Source: Streptosporangium becharense (GTDB taxonomy: Bacteria > Actinomycetota > Actinomycetes > Streptosporangiales > Streptosporangiaceae). Taken from it: a stretch of 64,000 nt of DNA. Position numbers and translations under genes: made by a program. The stretch spans positions 3,596,001 through 3,660,000 of the forward strand of contig NZ_JACHMP010000001.1 of the NCBI RefSeq assembly GCF_014204985.1, in the 5' to 3' direction. Below, one piece after another: positions 54,381-62,567 of this stretch (position 1 is the stretch's first letter; each line of letters begins with the position of its first letter). The notes beneath the pieces were generated by a model that searched no databases, was not told where the DNA came from, and saw only the letters and a program-made list of their open reading frames with translations.

Positions 54381-56921
54381 ATGGAGTTCCGAGTCCTCGG
54401 TCCCCTGGAGGTCCGTGACGACGCGGGCACACCGGTCAACCTCGGCGGGCCTCGCCAGCGGGCGGTGCTGGCCAGGTTGCTGGTGGAGGGCGGTTCCGTG
54501 GTGTCGGCGGACCGGTTGATCGATGACGTGTACGACGGCGCGCCTCCGGCGTCCGCGACGGCGACGTTGCAGTCGTACGTGTCGAACCTGCGCCGGGTGA
54601 TCGAGCCGGATCGTGGCCCGCGTACCCGGTCGCGGTTGCTGGTGGGGCGGCTTCCCGGGTACGCACTGGCGGCGACGGAGGTGGACGCCCTGCGGTTCGG
54701 CGAACTGGTGGACCGCTCGGAGTCCCGCCCGGCGGCGGAGGCGCTGTCTTGCCTGGAGGAGGCCCTGAGGCTGTGGCGGGGTTCTCCGTACGGGGAGTTC
54801 TGTGACGAGACGTGGGCCGTCGCCGAGGTGAGGCGGCTGTGGGAGCAGCGGGCGGTGGCGGTGGAGCGGCGGGCGCAGGCGTTGCTGGATCTGGGCCGGC
54901 CACAGGCGGTGATCCCCGATCTGGAAGGGGAGACGGCGGCGAACCCCTCCCGGGAACGACTGTGGTGCCTGCTGGCGCTCGCGTTGTACCGCACCGGCCG
55001 GCAGGCGGAGGCGCTGGCCGTCCTACGCGGCGCCGGAAACGCCCTGGCCGGTCGGCTGAGGGGGAACCCCGGCTCGGAGCTGCGGACGATGGAGGACGCC
55101 ATCCTCCGGCAGGTCGACTCGCTGGGGCCCGTCACCACCACCGCTGTGCTGGACGCCCCGACGGCTGTTCGGGGGCGGCAGCCGCTCCGGGGGCGGGAGA
55201 CGCAGCTGGCGGAGCTGAGGAACATGCTGACGACGAACAGCGGTCTGGCCGTCGCGGCAGTGAGCGGGGAGCCGGGCATCGGCAAGACGTCCCTGCTGAC
55301 GGCTTTTCGCGATCACTGTGCCGGGTTCGGCCATCTGGTGCTGTGGGGCGGGTGCGATGACACCCGCGAGACACCGCCGTTGTGGCCGTGGGTGCAGGTC
55401 CTGCAAGAGCTGCAGCGGCACTGCCCGCCACCGGACCGCTCCGCGCTGCGTGGTCTCCTGGACGACCAGCCGCAGCCGCACTCCATGGAACCTTCACAGT
55501 TCGTGAAACCTTCACAGTCCATGGAGCCTCATCCCGTGGAACCTTCACACCCCATGGAGCCTTCGCAGTCCGTGGAAACGGTGTCGCCGCGCCGTAACCG
55601 GGCGGTGGCCCAGTGGCTGGTCACGGCCGCGCGTGAGCAACCCGTCGTCGTCATCCTGGACGACCTGCACCGCGCCGACCCGGCGTCCGTCGACTTGCTG
55701 AGGGATGTCTTCATACTCGCCCGTGCCCTGCCCGGCAGCCCCCGCGTGACCATCGTCACCGCTTTCCGCGACTCCATCTCCCCATGCGCGACCACGCATC
55801 CGGTGGAGGATCTCCTGAGCCGCCTGGCCCGCTACGACCTGGTCCGGATTCACCTCGGTGGTCTGGGGGCCGAGGCGGTGCAGGCCCTCGCCGCCGATCT
55901 GGGGATCACGGTGGACGAGCCGACCGCGCGCCGGCTGACCGGACGCACCGGGGGGAACCCCTTCTTCCTCCGCGAAAGCCTGTTCCTGCTCGCCCGAGGT
56001 CGGAAGCCGGGCACAGTGATCGGCGCGGCACCCCCCGCGTCCTCCGCCGCAGTGCCCACCGCGGTGCCCGACACGGCATCCACCGCAGTGCCCGACACGG
56101 TGTTCACCGCGGTGCCCGACACGGTGGCGGAGCTCATCCGTCAACGACTCACTGCCCTGGGATCGCGGGTCGGCGAGGTGCTGGAGATCGCCGCACTGAC
56201 AGGTCCGGACTTCGACCCCGCGCTCGTCGCCGAGCTCGACGACGATTCGGCCTACGACGCGCTGGACCGAGCAGCCCAGGCCGGGCTGCTCGTCTCCCAC
56301 GCCGGCCGCATGACCTTCGCCCACGGCCTGGTCAGGGAGACGATCATCGGTGCCGTCACGCCACCGCGCAAGGCCGAGATCCATCGTGCCGCGATGATCG
56401 CCCTGTCCTCCCGGCCAGACACCGACGTGGCGGTCATCGCCCATCATGCCGTCGAGGCCGGACCGGGCGCCCGCCACGAGGCCATTCGCTGGGCACGGGC
56501 GGCAGCCGAACAGGCGAGCCTGCGCCTGGCCCATGACGAGGCCGTCATCTGGTGGGACCGGGCCATCGCGGCCCACGACGCTTGCGGCGGTGATCCCGAA
56601 ACCCGTGCCGATCTGGCGTCACGGCGAGTTCGAACCCTGACGGAGGCCGGGCATCTCGTCGAAGCCCGGCAGACCAGGACGGAGAGCGGGCACCTCATCG
56701 ACGCTCGGCAGACCAGGACGGAGGCCGGGCAGGCCGTCGACCACGCGAAAGCGGACCGCGAACCGGCCGCCCACGCGTCGGCCGCCCGCCCGCTCATCGC
56801 TCCCGATGCCCCCGCTCCCGATGCCCCCGGCGACTGGACGCTCACCGCTCCCGGCGTCCCCGTCGGCTGGACACTCCACCCCCTACGGCACGACCGAGTC
56901 TCCGCCTGCGTGCCGCGTTGA
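54381..56921 (+). CDS. AfsR/SARP-type regulator with ATPase module (second copy, shortened)
   Basis: An 846-residue paralogue of 45905-49186 with the same order: DNA-binding domain (EFRVLGPLEVRDDAG), activator domain (LWRGSPYGEFCDETW), and ATPase (AVSGEPGIGKTSLL; VVVILDDLHRADPAS). It differs in three ways. It carries repeat insertions at ~55482-55575, 56058-56129 and 56643-56735. The tail after residue ~810 is novel. And it stops where the first copy still has ~290 residues of helical repeats (both match around the WTL segment). It may still act, or it may be a decaying duplicate. It lies directly after the exporter gene and could be regulated with the cluster. Confidence 0.87.
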   Translation: MEFRVLGPLEVRDDAGTPVNLGGPRQRAVLARLLVEGGSVVSADRLIDDVYDGAPPASATATLQSYVSNLRRVIEPDRGPRTRSRLLVGRLPGYALAATEVDALRFGELVDRSESRPAAEALSCLEEALRLWRGSPYGEFCDETWAVAEVRRLWEQRAVAVERRAQALLDLGRPQAVIPDLEGETAANPSRERLWCLLALALYRTGRQAEALAVLRGAGNALAGRLRGNPGSELRTMEDAILRQVDSLGPVTTTAVLDAPTAVRGRQPLRGRETQLAELRNMLTTNSGLAVAAVSGEPGIGKTSLLTAFRDHCAGFGHLVLWGGCDDTRETPPLWPWVQVLQELQRHCPPPDRSALRGLLDDQPQPHSMEPSQFVKPSQSMEPHPVEPSHPMEPSQSVETVSPRRNRAVAQWLVTAAREQPVVVILDDLHRADPASVDLLRDVFILARALPGSPRVTIVTAFRDSISPCATTHPVEDLLSRLARYDLVRIHLGGLGAEAVQALAADLGITVDEPTARRLTGRTGGNPFFLRESLFLLARGRKPGTVIGAAPPASSAAVPTAVPDTASTAVPDTVFTAVPDTVAELIRQRLTALGSRVGEVLEIAALTGPDFDPALVAELDDDSAYDALDRAAQAGLLVSHAGRMTFAHGLVRETIIGAVTPPRKAEIHRAAMIALSSRPDTDVAVIAHHAVEAGPGARHEAIRWARAAAEQASLRLAHDEAVIWWDRAIAAHDACGGDPETRADLASRRVRTLTEAGHLVEARQTRTESGHLIDARQTRTEAGQAVDHAKADREPAAHASAARPLIAPDAPAPDAPGDWTLTAPGVPVGWTLHPLRHDRVSACVPR
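55482..55575. repeat. 18-bp degenerate repeat in the second SARP gene
   Basis: Units of the type TCCATGGAACCTTCACAG recur about five times, encoding MEPSQ-like residues between the ATPase Walker A and Walker B regions. The first SARP gene has no such insertion. Confidence 0.85.
56058..56129. repeat. 24-bp x3 repeat in the second SARP gene
   Basis: Three near-identical 24-base units encode TAVPDTAS, TAVPDTVF and TAVPDTVA just before VAELIRQRLTAL; the first copy of the gene has only one such segment. Confidence 0.85.
56643..56735. repeat. 39-bp repeat in the second SARP gene
   Basis: EAGHLVEARQTRT (56643-56681) is followed by ESGHLIDARQTRT (56682-56720) and a partial EAGQAV. The first SARP gene has a single related unit (DAGDLFGARRARAEA). 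Confidence 0.85.
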
Positions 56922-57116
56922 GGCCGGACGCACGAGAGCCGCCCGGCCCCGGACTGAGGGTCTCCCGCACACTCCCCCGGGAATCGGCACGCGATGGCGG
57001 CCGTACCGGCCGTCTTCGTGATCACGCCACTGCTTCCCAGGGCGGACCCGGCTCTCCGGAAGTCGCACCTGAAGCTGGACGTTCGACCGAAGCGTGGCCC
57101 CGACGGGATCGAGAGC

Positions 57117-58271
57117 ATGGACGGCATGAAAATCAAGATCATGCGTGGTGTCGGCGTCGCGGGCGCCGTCACCGCGAGCATGCTCGCTCTCCTCGCGACC
57201 GTGCCGGCCCAGGCCGCGAGCCCGCCGCGAACCGGGACCGTCCCGGACAAGAGCCTGACGCTGCCCGCGCCGACCGGATCCCACCCGGTGGGGACGGTCA
57301 GCCTGCACCTGGTCGACCGCAGCCGCCCCGACCCCTGGGTGGCCACGGAGAAGACCAGACAGCTCATGGTCTCGCTGTGGTACCCCGCCGCGAAGGGTGC
57401 CGGCCGGCCCGCGCAGTACATGACCGACGAAGAGGCCAAGGCATTCCTGGAGGGCCAGAAGGTCACCGATGTCCCGAGCGAGGTGGTCAGCGGCACCAGG
57501 ACCCACGCCGTCGTCGAGGCCCGTCCGGCCGGACGCAAGGGCACGCTGCCGCTGGTGGTGCTCTCGCCCGGGTTCACGATGTCGCGATCATCGCTGACCA
57601 GCCTCGCGGAGGAACTGGCCAGCCGGGGTTACGTGGTCGTCGGCATCGACCACGTTCACGAGTCGTACGGCACAAGCCTGCCCGGCGGCCGGCTGGCCGG
57701 CTGCGCGGCCTGCAAGGAACAGGAAGCCGACGCCTGGGAGTTCGGCGACAAGGCGGTCAGGGGACGGCAGGCGGACGTGTCGTTCGTGCTCGACCGGCTC
57801 CTCGGACGGCACCCGGTGTGGAAGGGCGCCAGACTCATCGACCGCTCACGCATCGGTATGGCCGGGCACTCGCTGGGCGGTTCGAGCACGCCGTGGACGA
57901 TGCTGAAGGACCCGCGCGTACGCGCCGGAATCAACATGGACGGCACCTTCTTCGTGCCCGTCCCCGACAAGGGGCTGGCACGACCGTTCATGCTGATGGG
58001 TGCGGGCGAGGTGCACGAGCCGGACGGCCAGGACTTCACCTGGGGCCGCGACTGGGCCCGCATGACCGACTGGAAGCGCTGGTTCACGGTGAAGGGCGGC
58101 GACCACGTCTCCTTCACGGACTATCCGCTGCTGACCAAGCAGTCGGCCAGGGATCTGGAGATCACCCGGGCCTACGTGGCCGCCTTCATGGATCGGCACC
58201 TGCGCGGGCGCGAACAGCCGCTGCTGGACGGGCCCTCCGCGGCCTTCCCCGAGGTCAAGCTCTGGAAGTGA
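57117..58271 (+). CDS. Secreted alpha/beta hydrolase (PAF-acetylhydrolase-like)
   Basis: A 384-residue secreted esterase/lipase-like protein. The signal peptide is in the first ~35 residues (VGVAGAVTASMLALLATVPA, then QAAS). The hydrolase has the oxyanion region LVVLSPGFTMSR, the nucleophile elbow GMAGHSLGGSS, an acid in NMDGTFF and the His in KGGDHVSFTD. The pattern (LMVSLWYPAAKG near the N-terminus) resembles platelet-activating-factor acetylhydrolase family proteins. Two Cys (AGCAACKEQ) are close together. ATG 57126 is an alternative start. No link to the peptide cluster is shown. Confidence 0.87.
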   Translation: MDGMKIKIMRGVGVAGAVTASMLALLATVPAQAASPPRTGTVPDKSLTLPAPTGSHPVGTVSLHLVDRSRPDPWVATEKTRQLMVSLWYPAAKGAGRPAQYMTDEEAKAFLEGQKVTDVPSEVVSGTRTHAVVEARPAGRKGTLPLVVLSPGFTMSRSSLTSLAEELASRGYVVVGIDHVHESYGTSLPGGRLAGCAACKEQEADAWEFGDKAVRGRQADVSFVLDRLLGRHPVWKGARLIDRSRIGMAGHSLGGSSTPWTMLKDPRVRAGINMDGTFFVPVPDKGLARPFMLMGAGEVHEPDGQDFTWGRDWARMTDWKRWFTVKGGDHVSFTDYPLLTKQSARDLEITRAYVAAFMDRHLRGREQPLLDGPSAAFPEVKLWK

Positions 58272-58448
58272 GGCCCGCCGTCATCACCGCGTGCCGTTCC
58301 TGAGACGGCCGGAGAAAGCCGACGGGGTCCCGTCCGATCACCTCGACCGGGCGGGGCCTCTGAGAGAACGCGCTCGTTACCATCTCCGTTGAGCCTCACC
58401 TTTCCCGGGAATGCCTCACAAAAGCTCAACTAAAAGGACACGTGCCCC

Positions 58449-59333
58449 ATGAGACGACGGGCTGCCCTGGCGATCGCCGTACTGATCGCGTCCGTACCGG
58501 TTGCTCCGAGCCCCGCCACCGCCGCGCAGGCAGGCGTCCCCGATCCGGTACGCGCGCTCAAGCGACAGCTCCGAAACGAGCACGGTGTCCGGATCTCCGA
58601 GACCAACCGCTACTTCTTCGGTGAGAAGTCGACGGTCTCCGGGAGCGGAACCCGGATCAGCGGCAGCCTCCAGCTCGCCCCATCGGGCCCGGTCGCCGCG
58701 GATTTCACCTGGTGGGACCTTCCCCGGCCGAGAGCCGAAGCAGGCCCGGCCGGGAAGCCGGACCCCCGCCGCGTGATCCGCGTCGGTGACGACGTGTACG
58801 ACGACGGCGACCACTATCCCGGGCCGGTTCCCGACGGCAAGAAGTGGATCCGCTTCCCGAACAAGCACAGGGGACGCATGGGCCGGGACATGGCCCGGGA
58901 CGCCAGCCTGCAGCCGATCGACGTGTACGACCCGTCCATGCTGAAGGGCGTGCTGAAACGCTCGACACGCAAGCCCGTCTCCGGCGGTTTCCTCTACCGG
59001 GGCACCATGAGCTACCAGGAGCTGAACAAGGTTTCCAAAGACGCCCTCATCAACTGGACCTCGGGCCGGCCCATCGGTGACAAGAGCAAGGGGAAGGTCT
59101 CCTGGCAGCTCAGCACCGACCGTGACGGGCTGCCCAAGCGCCTGATCACCACTGACACCGCGGGAGCGGGCAAAGATCCGCTGGTCAAGCGGAGCGACAC
59201 GCGCTACACCGACTGGGGATTCCAGCCCGTCATCACCGCCCCGCCCGCCGACGAGGTCATCGACGAGGCCGATCTGCTGGAGTACATCCGCACGCGCAAC
59301 ACGCCCATTCCGGAGGACGCCGGAAACACGTGA
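58449..59333 (+). CDS. Secreted protein, LppX/LprG-like fold
   Basis: A 294-residue secreted protein with a signal peptide (RRRAALAIAVLIASVPVAPS, ending ATAAQA) and no lipobox Cys. The body alternates strands and helices (TRISGSLQLAPSGPVAADFTW; YQELNKVSKDALINW; VSWQLSTDRDGLPKRLITTD; YTDWGFQPVITAPPADEVID). The final pattern of a substrate-like cup with a DWG..P..I..PP ending is typical of LppX_LprAFG-like proteins. Ligand unknown. Confidence 0.65.
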   Translation: MRRRAALAIAVLIASVPVAPSPATAAQAGVPDPVRALKRQLRNEHGVRISETNRYFFGEKSTVSGSGTRISGSLQLAPSGPVAADFTWWDLPRPRAEAGPAGKPDPRRVIRVGDDVYDDGDHYPGPVPDGKKWIRFPNKHRGRMGRDMARDASLQPIDVYDPSMLKGVLKRSTRKPVSGGFLYRGTMSYQELNKVSKDALINWTSGRPIGDKSKGKVSWQLSTDRDGLPKRLITTDTAGAGKDPLVKRSDTRYTDWGFQPVITAPPADEVIDEADLLEYIRTRNTPIPEDAGNT

Positions 59334-59534
59334 GGTGCCGGCAGGCGGATGACACCTGTGGCCGCTGAGCGAGGAGCACCGAAACCGGCTTGCCCGCACG
59401 GTGACAGGGCCGCTAGCCTCACGGCGGCGAGGGACGTCTGGTCACTTCATGACGAGGGAGGTTGATGAATATGGCTGCCGGTAGCCGTCTTCAGCATTCC
59501 CTTGTCCGGTCCGCGCGAGCCTAGAGCGCCGACC

Positions 59535-59550
59535 GGGTCGTTCGAACGAC
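59535..59550. promoter_or_regulatory. 16-bp perfect palindrome before the GNAT gene
   Basis: GGTCGTTCGAACGACC reads the same on both strands and sits directly before the AGGAG ribosome binding site of the GNAT gene. Candidate operator; no regulator gene is adjacent. Confidence 0.6.
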
Positions 59551-59561
59551 CAGGAGTCTCC

Positions 59562-60125
59562 ATGTCTTCTTCCTTTCCGGTGACCGATGCCGATTCTCTC
59601 TCGGTGACCGACACCGATTCCTTCCCGGTGACCGATGCCGATCTGACCACCGACCGTCTCGTCCTGCGGTCGTGGACCCCCGGCGAGGTCGCCGCCGTCC
59701 TGGAGGGCGCTCGGCCGGCGCACTGGGCCGAGGACTTCCCCGCCGAAGGTGATCACGTCATCGCCGGCCTGTTCGCCGAGCACCCCGCATGGCTGGACCG
59801 TTACGGCCACCGTCAGATCATCGAACGCGACAGCGGTCTGGTGGTCGGATCGATCGGCCTGTTCTGGCCGCCCGGCGACGGCACCCTGGAGATCGGGTAC
59901 GGCATCGTCCCCTCCCGGCGGGGACGCGGCTACGCCCCCGAGGCCACACGTGCCCTGACCGAGTACGCCTTCACCGCACCGGGCGTCCACACGGTCTACG
60001 CCAACGTGGAACCGTCGAACCCGTCCTCGATCCGGGTCCTGGAAAAGGCCGGTTTCCGGCGGGCGGACGCCGATCCCGGGCAGAACACGGCCCGATACCA
60101 CGCGACACCGCCGGCCCGGCGGTAA
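59562..60125 (+). CDS. GNAT-family N-acetyltransferase
   Basis: A 187-residue acetyltransferase of the RimJ/RimL-like type: LTTDRLVLRSWTPGEVAAVL at the start, SIGLFWPPGDGTLEIGYGIV, the acetyl-CoA loop RRGRGYAPEATRALTEYAF, and NPSSIRVLEKAGFRR near the end. The first ~25 residues are a three-fold 8-residue repeat (59574-59645) that is not part of the fold. ATG 59562 follows AGGAG. Confidence 0.88.
   Translation: MSSSFPVTDADSLSVTDTDSFPVTDADLTTDRLVLRSWTPGEVAAVLEGARPAHWAEDFPAEGDHVIAGLFAEHPAWLDRYGHRQIIERDSGLVVGSIGLFWPPGDGTLEIGYGIVPSRRGRGYAPEATRALTEYAFTAPGVHTVYANVEPSNPSSIRVLEKAGFRRADADPGQNTARYHATPPARR
59574..59645. repeat. 24-bp x3 repeat at the GNAT N-terminus
   Basis: Three in-frame units encode FPVTDADS, LSVTDTDS and FPVTDADL directly after the start of the GNAT protein. 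Confidence 0.9.
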
Positions 60126-60339
60126 CCGTCCCGCCGCCTCGGCAGCGGCATCCCGCTGCCGAGGCCGGCGTCCGGGTCATCCTCCCCGGGCTGAGGCCGG
60201 CGTCCAGGTCGCCCTCCCCGGGCTGAGGGCCGGCCCAAGGCACCGATGATCGAGGATGGCCCAGGGCACCGGAAGGACCGCGGTGACGCTGTGCCGCGTC
60301 ATTCTGTCAGAAGTTCTGAAGCTCGCCCGGGTGATCACC

Positions 60340-60573
60340 TCAGAGCCGAGCACCCCCGCCGGCGGCATCCTTCCGGCCGGTGATCGCGACTGCGATCCCG
60401 CCCAACATCATGCCGACCCCTGTGATGACGAGGAGAGCAGGTTTGCTCATATCGGCTAACACATAGTGCATGGGATAGAAGGCCCCCTCATCGGAGTACA
60501 GGAGAGGTGGTCCGTAAACCATGGCCATGGCTACGCCTGCGAACATGAGCAAGGTGCCGGTAACAACAAACAA
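60340..60573 (-). CDS. Small two-helix membrane protein, uncertain start
   Basis: A ~77-residue protein with two membrane helices (GTLLMFAGVAMAMVYGP and ALLVITGVGMMLGGIAVAI) and a short outer loop. The frame is hydrophobic up to ATC/ATA codons before the stop at about 60604, so the true start is unclear: TTG 60573 has no ribosome binding site, and ATG codons inside would cut the first helix. The DNA here is AT-richer than its surroundings. It may be a remnant. No family recognised. Confidence 0.4.
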   Translation of the reverse strand: MFVVTGTLLMFAGVAMAMVYGPPLLYSDEGAFYPMHYVLADMSKPALLVITGVGMMLGGIAVAITGRKDAAGGGARL

Positions 60574-61221
60574 ACCAACGATTAGATTAAGGCGTATAGC
60601 GATTCATATTAGCCGGTCACTTTCAGGTGATATCGTCCCCTCTAAAGATCATCTTAATTGCTGACGCACCCTCGGAAACGTTCAGGAAGTCACGTACTGT
60701 CAGGGCGGTGGTGCGGCCCCGGCGCGGTGCGTCGGTAGGTGCGGCATGAGCGCGGCGCGGTGGGCGGCCCGAGTGCAGCCTCGGCCATGGCCGACCCCAG
60801 GCCGCATCTGCGGCCGGAGCCCCCGACACCGGTCCTCTGGAAGGTTCTCATCGAGGCGCCGTGAACAGCTGCGGGTCAGGGGGCCGACCGGCGGGCGCGG
60901 CCGCGCGGACCAGGAGGCTGAAGGGGTCGCGGATCCGGAACCGGAGCGCGTCCGATACGGAAGGGCGAATGGAGGAACGGCTCCCGAACCAAAGTTCGAG
61001 ATCGGGCGTCGAACCGGGAGTCGGCGGTTTCGCGGCGGGGAAACCGGTGCCGCGTTCTCCGGGGCGTGCGGGCGGATCCCGGACGGCCCTATGCGGACAC
61101 GGGCACGTCGGCACCACCGAGGCGAGGAATCGGAACCGCCACGGAAACCGGAGCGGATCGGCGCGGGCCCTCGGACGGGATCGCGACGGCGACCCTTGAA
61201 CGAGACGAGAAGGAGGCGACG
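60574..61221. other. Region without a recognisable gene
   Basis: About 650 bases. The first part (to ~60680) is AT-rich. The rest is GC-rich with only Arg-rich open frames on both strands that look like chance. AAGGAGG at about 61209-61217 is the ribosome binding site of the following gene. I see no RNA gene or repeat. Confidence 0.5.
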
Positions 61222-61632
61222 GTGGATGTGAACACCGTGCCATGGTTTGGAATCCTGTTCGGAGCGGTGTTCGCCGTGAGCGGCGTCCGTATGCTCACTG
61301 CGGCGCGGTATCTGCGGCGGCACGGGGTGCGTGTGCCGGGCGTCGTCGTGGGACTGCGCAGGTCCAGCGGTAACGACGGCGTGTTCTACCCCACGATGCA
61401 GTTCCAGACGGTGCAGGGTTTCGTTGTGGAGACCGAGTCGGATCTGGGCTCCAACCCGGCGCCGGCCCGTCCGGGCCAGCAGGTCATGGTGGTCTACGAC
61501 CCCGAGCGACCCCAGCGGGCCCGTCTGGACGGGGTGGGCGGCAGGGGCGTACTCCACGGCGTGCTGTTCCTGACCATCGGGGTGATCATCCTGGTGGTCT
61601 GCCTGATCGTCGGAGTCAGCTCCCTGTTGTGA
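61222..61632 (+). CDS. DUF3592-like membrane protein
   Basis: A 136-residue protein with a membrane helix at each end (VPWFGILFGAVFAVSGVRM and GVLFLTIGVIILVVCLIVGV) enclosing a small beta domain (RVPGVVVGLRRSSGNDGVFYPTMQF; GQQVMVVYDPERPQRARL), the arrangement of DUF3592 proteins. GTG 61222 follows AAGGAGG. Function unknown. Confidence 0.8.
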   Translation: MDVNTVPWFGILFGAVFAVSGVRMLTAARYLRRHGVRVPGVVVGLRRSSGNDGVFYPTMQFQTVQGFVVETESDLGSNPAPARPGQQVMVVYDPERPQRARLDGVGGRGVLHGVLFLTIGVIILVVCLIVGVSSLL

Positions 61633-61685
61633 GGACGGGTGCCGGACTCGCGCGACTGCCGGGTCCCGTCCCCGCTCATCAGCTG

Positions 61686-61722
61686 AAGGCCCGGCCGGAG
61701 ACGAGGTTTCCGGCCGGGCCTT
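61686..61722 (+). terminator. Hairpin terminator after the DUF3592-like gene
   Basis: AAGGCCCGGCCGGA (61686-61699) and TCCGGCCGGGCCTT (61709-61722) are exact reverse complements with a 9-base loop, 54 bases after the stop. Confidence 0.8.
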
Positions 61723-61748
61723 CGCCGTACGCCGAGGAGCCCCCGAGC

Positions 61749-61955
61749 ATGACCGTCCACCCGCCGTCGCCGCTGCCGGCCGCCGAGCGGACCGTCCCTG
61801 TCCCCGTCGCCGTCACCGTCCCCGCCACCGCCACCGCCACCGCAGGGACCGTGTGGACCCGCCTCTCCGGGTCGTCACCGCCAGGGGTGACCAGGACATG
61901 GCAACCCGGGGTGGACTACGCCGTCGAGCACGCCGTACGGCACTTCCCGACCTGA
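61749..61955 (+). CDS. Doubtful small ORF
   Basis: A 68-residue frame with a GAGGAG site before ATG 61749. The first half is Pro/Val/Ala/Thr repeats, the second (TRTWQPGVDYAVEHAVRHF) could be a short helix. No family recognised; it may be chance coding in GC-rich DNA. Confidence 0.25.
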   Translation: MTVHPPSPLPAAERTVPVPVAVTVPATATATAGTVWTRLSGSSPPGVTRTWQPGVDYAVEHAVRHFPT

Positions 61956-62117
61956 GAGACGTCCGAAATCAGTGTCCGCGTCCAGGGGGAGCTCCCACCG
62001 ACGACGACCGGACGTCGACGACTGGACCAGAACACGAAAAAGCCCAGCTCATCAGTCCGATCACACGGCCCGCCATCCAGGCGTAACGTGGCCGTGGTCA
62101 TCGTCGGCCGATGACGC

Positions 62118-62504
62118 TCAACCCTGCGTGGAGATGCAGAACGGGTGGCCGGCGGGATCCAGCAAGACCCTCCGCTGCTCGGGATGTGGTTGGGTCGGAG
62201 GCTCCACGGCGCCCAGAGCCAGCATCCGTGCCTGAGCTGCCTCCAAGTCGTCGACGCCCAGTTCCATGTGCGCCTGCTTCCCCTGGGAAGGGTCCGGCCA
62301 GGTCGGCCGCCGGTAGTCGGCAACCCGGATGAAACCCAGTCCCGGTGAACCCTCCTGGCCGAGCAGGACGAAGTCGTCGCTGGAATAGACGACGGGCAGG
62401 CCGAGAGCCTCGCCGTAGAAACGGGCCAGATCGGCGGGGTCCGGGCAGTCGAAGTCGACGGACAGCAAACGGATCGCCGGTGCGGTTGTGGTTCCGGTAC
62501 TCAT
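62118..62504 (-). CDS. VOC-superfamily (glyoxalase-like) protein
   Basis: A 128-residue single VOC unit pair: LSVDFDCPDPADLARFYGEALGL opens the first module, HMELGVDDLEAAQARMLALG the second, and VLLDPAGHPFCIS closes it. It is divergent from a WYL regulator with an inverted repeat between, a common pairing in actinobacteria. Substrate unknown; often a resistance or detoxification role. Confidence 0.87.
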   Translation of the reverse strand: MSTGTTTAPAIRLLSVDFDCPDPADLARFYGEALGLPVVYSSDDFVLLGQEGSPGLGFIRVADYRRPTWPDPSQGKQAHMELGVDDLEAAQARMLALGAVEPPTQPHPEQRRVLLDPAGHPFCISTQG

Positions 62505-62523
62505 GGGAGGGACACTAGGACGA

Positions 62524-62548
62524 GACCAGGACAGATCCGGTCCTGGTC
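62524..62548. promoter_or_regulatory. Operator between the VOC and WYL genes
   Basis: GACCAGGAC (62524-62532) and GTCCTGGTC (62540-62548) are exact reverse complements with a 7-base spacer. The site lies 20 bases from each start codon, fitting joint control by the WYL regulator. Confidence 0.8.
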
Positions 62549-62567
62549 ATGAGGAACACTACAAGAT

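Noticed and set aside
60746..61231. 161-residue plus-strand frame and an overlapping minus-strand frame
   Set aside because: Composition is almost only Arg/Gly/Pro/Ser with no hydrophobic core or recognised motif; no ribosome binding site.
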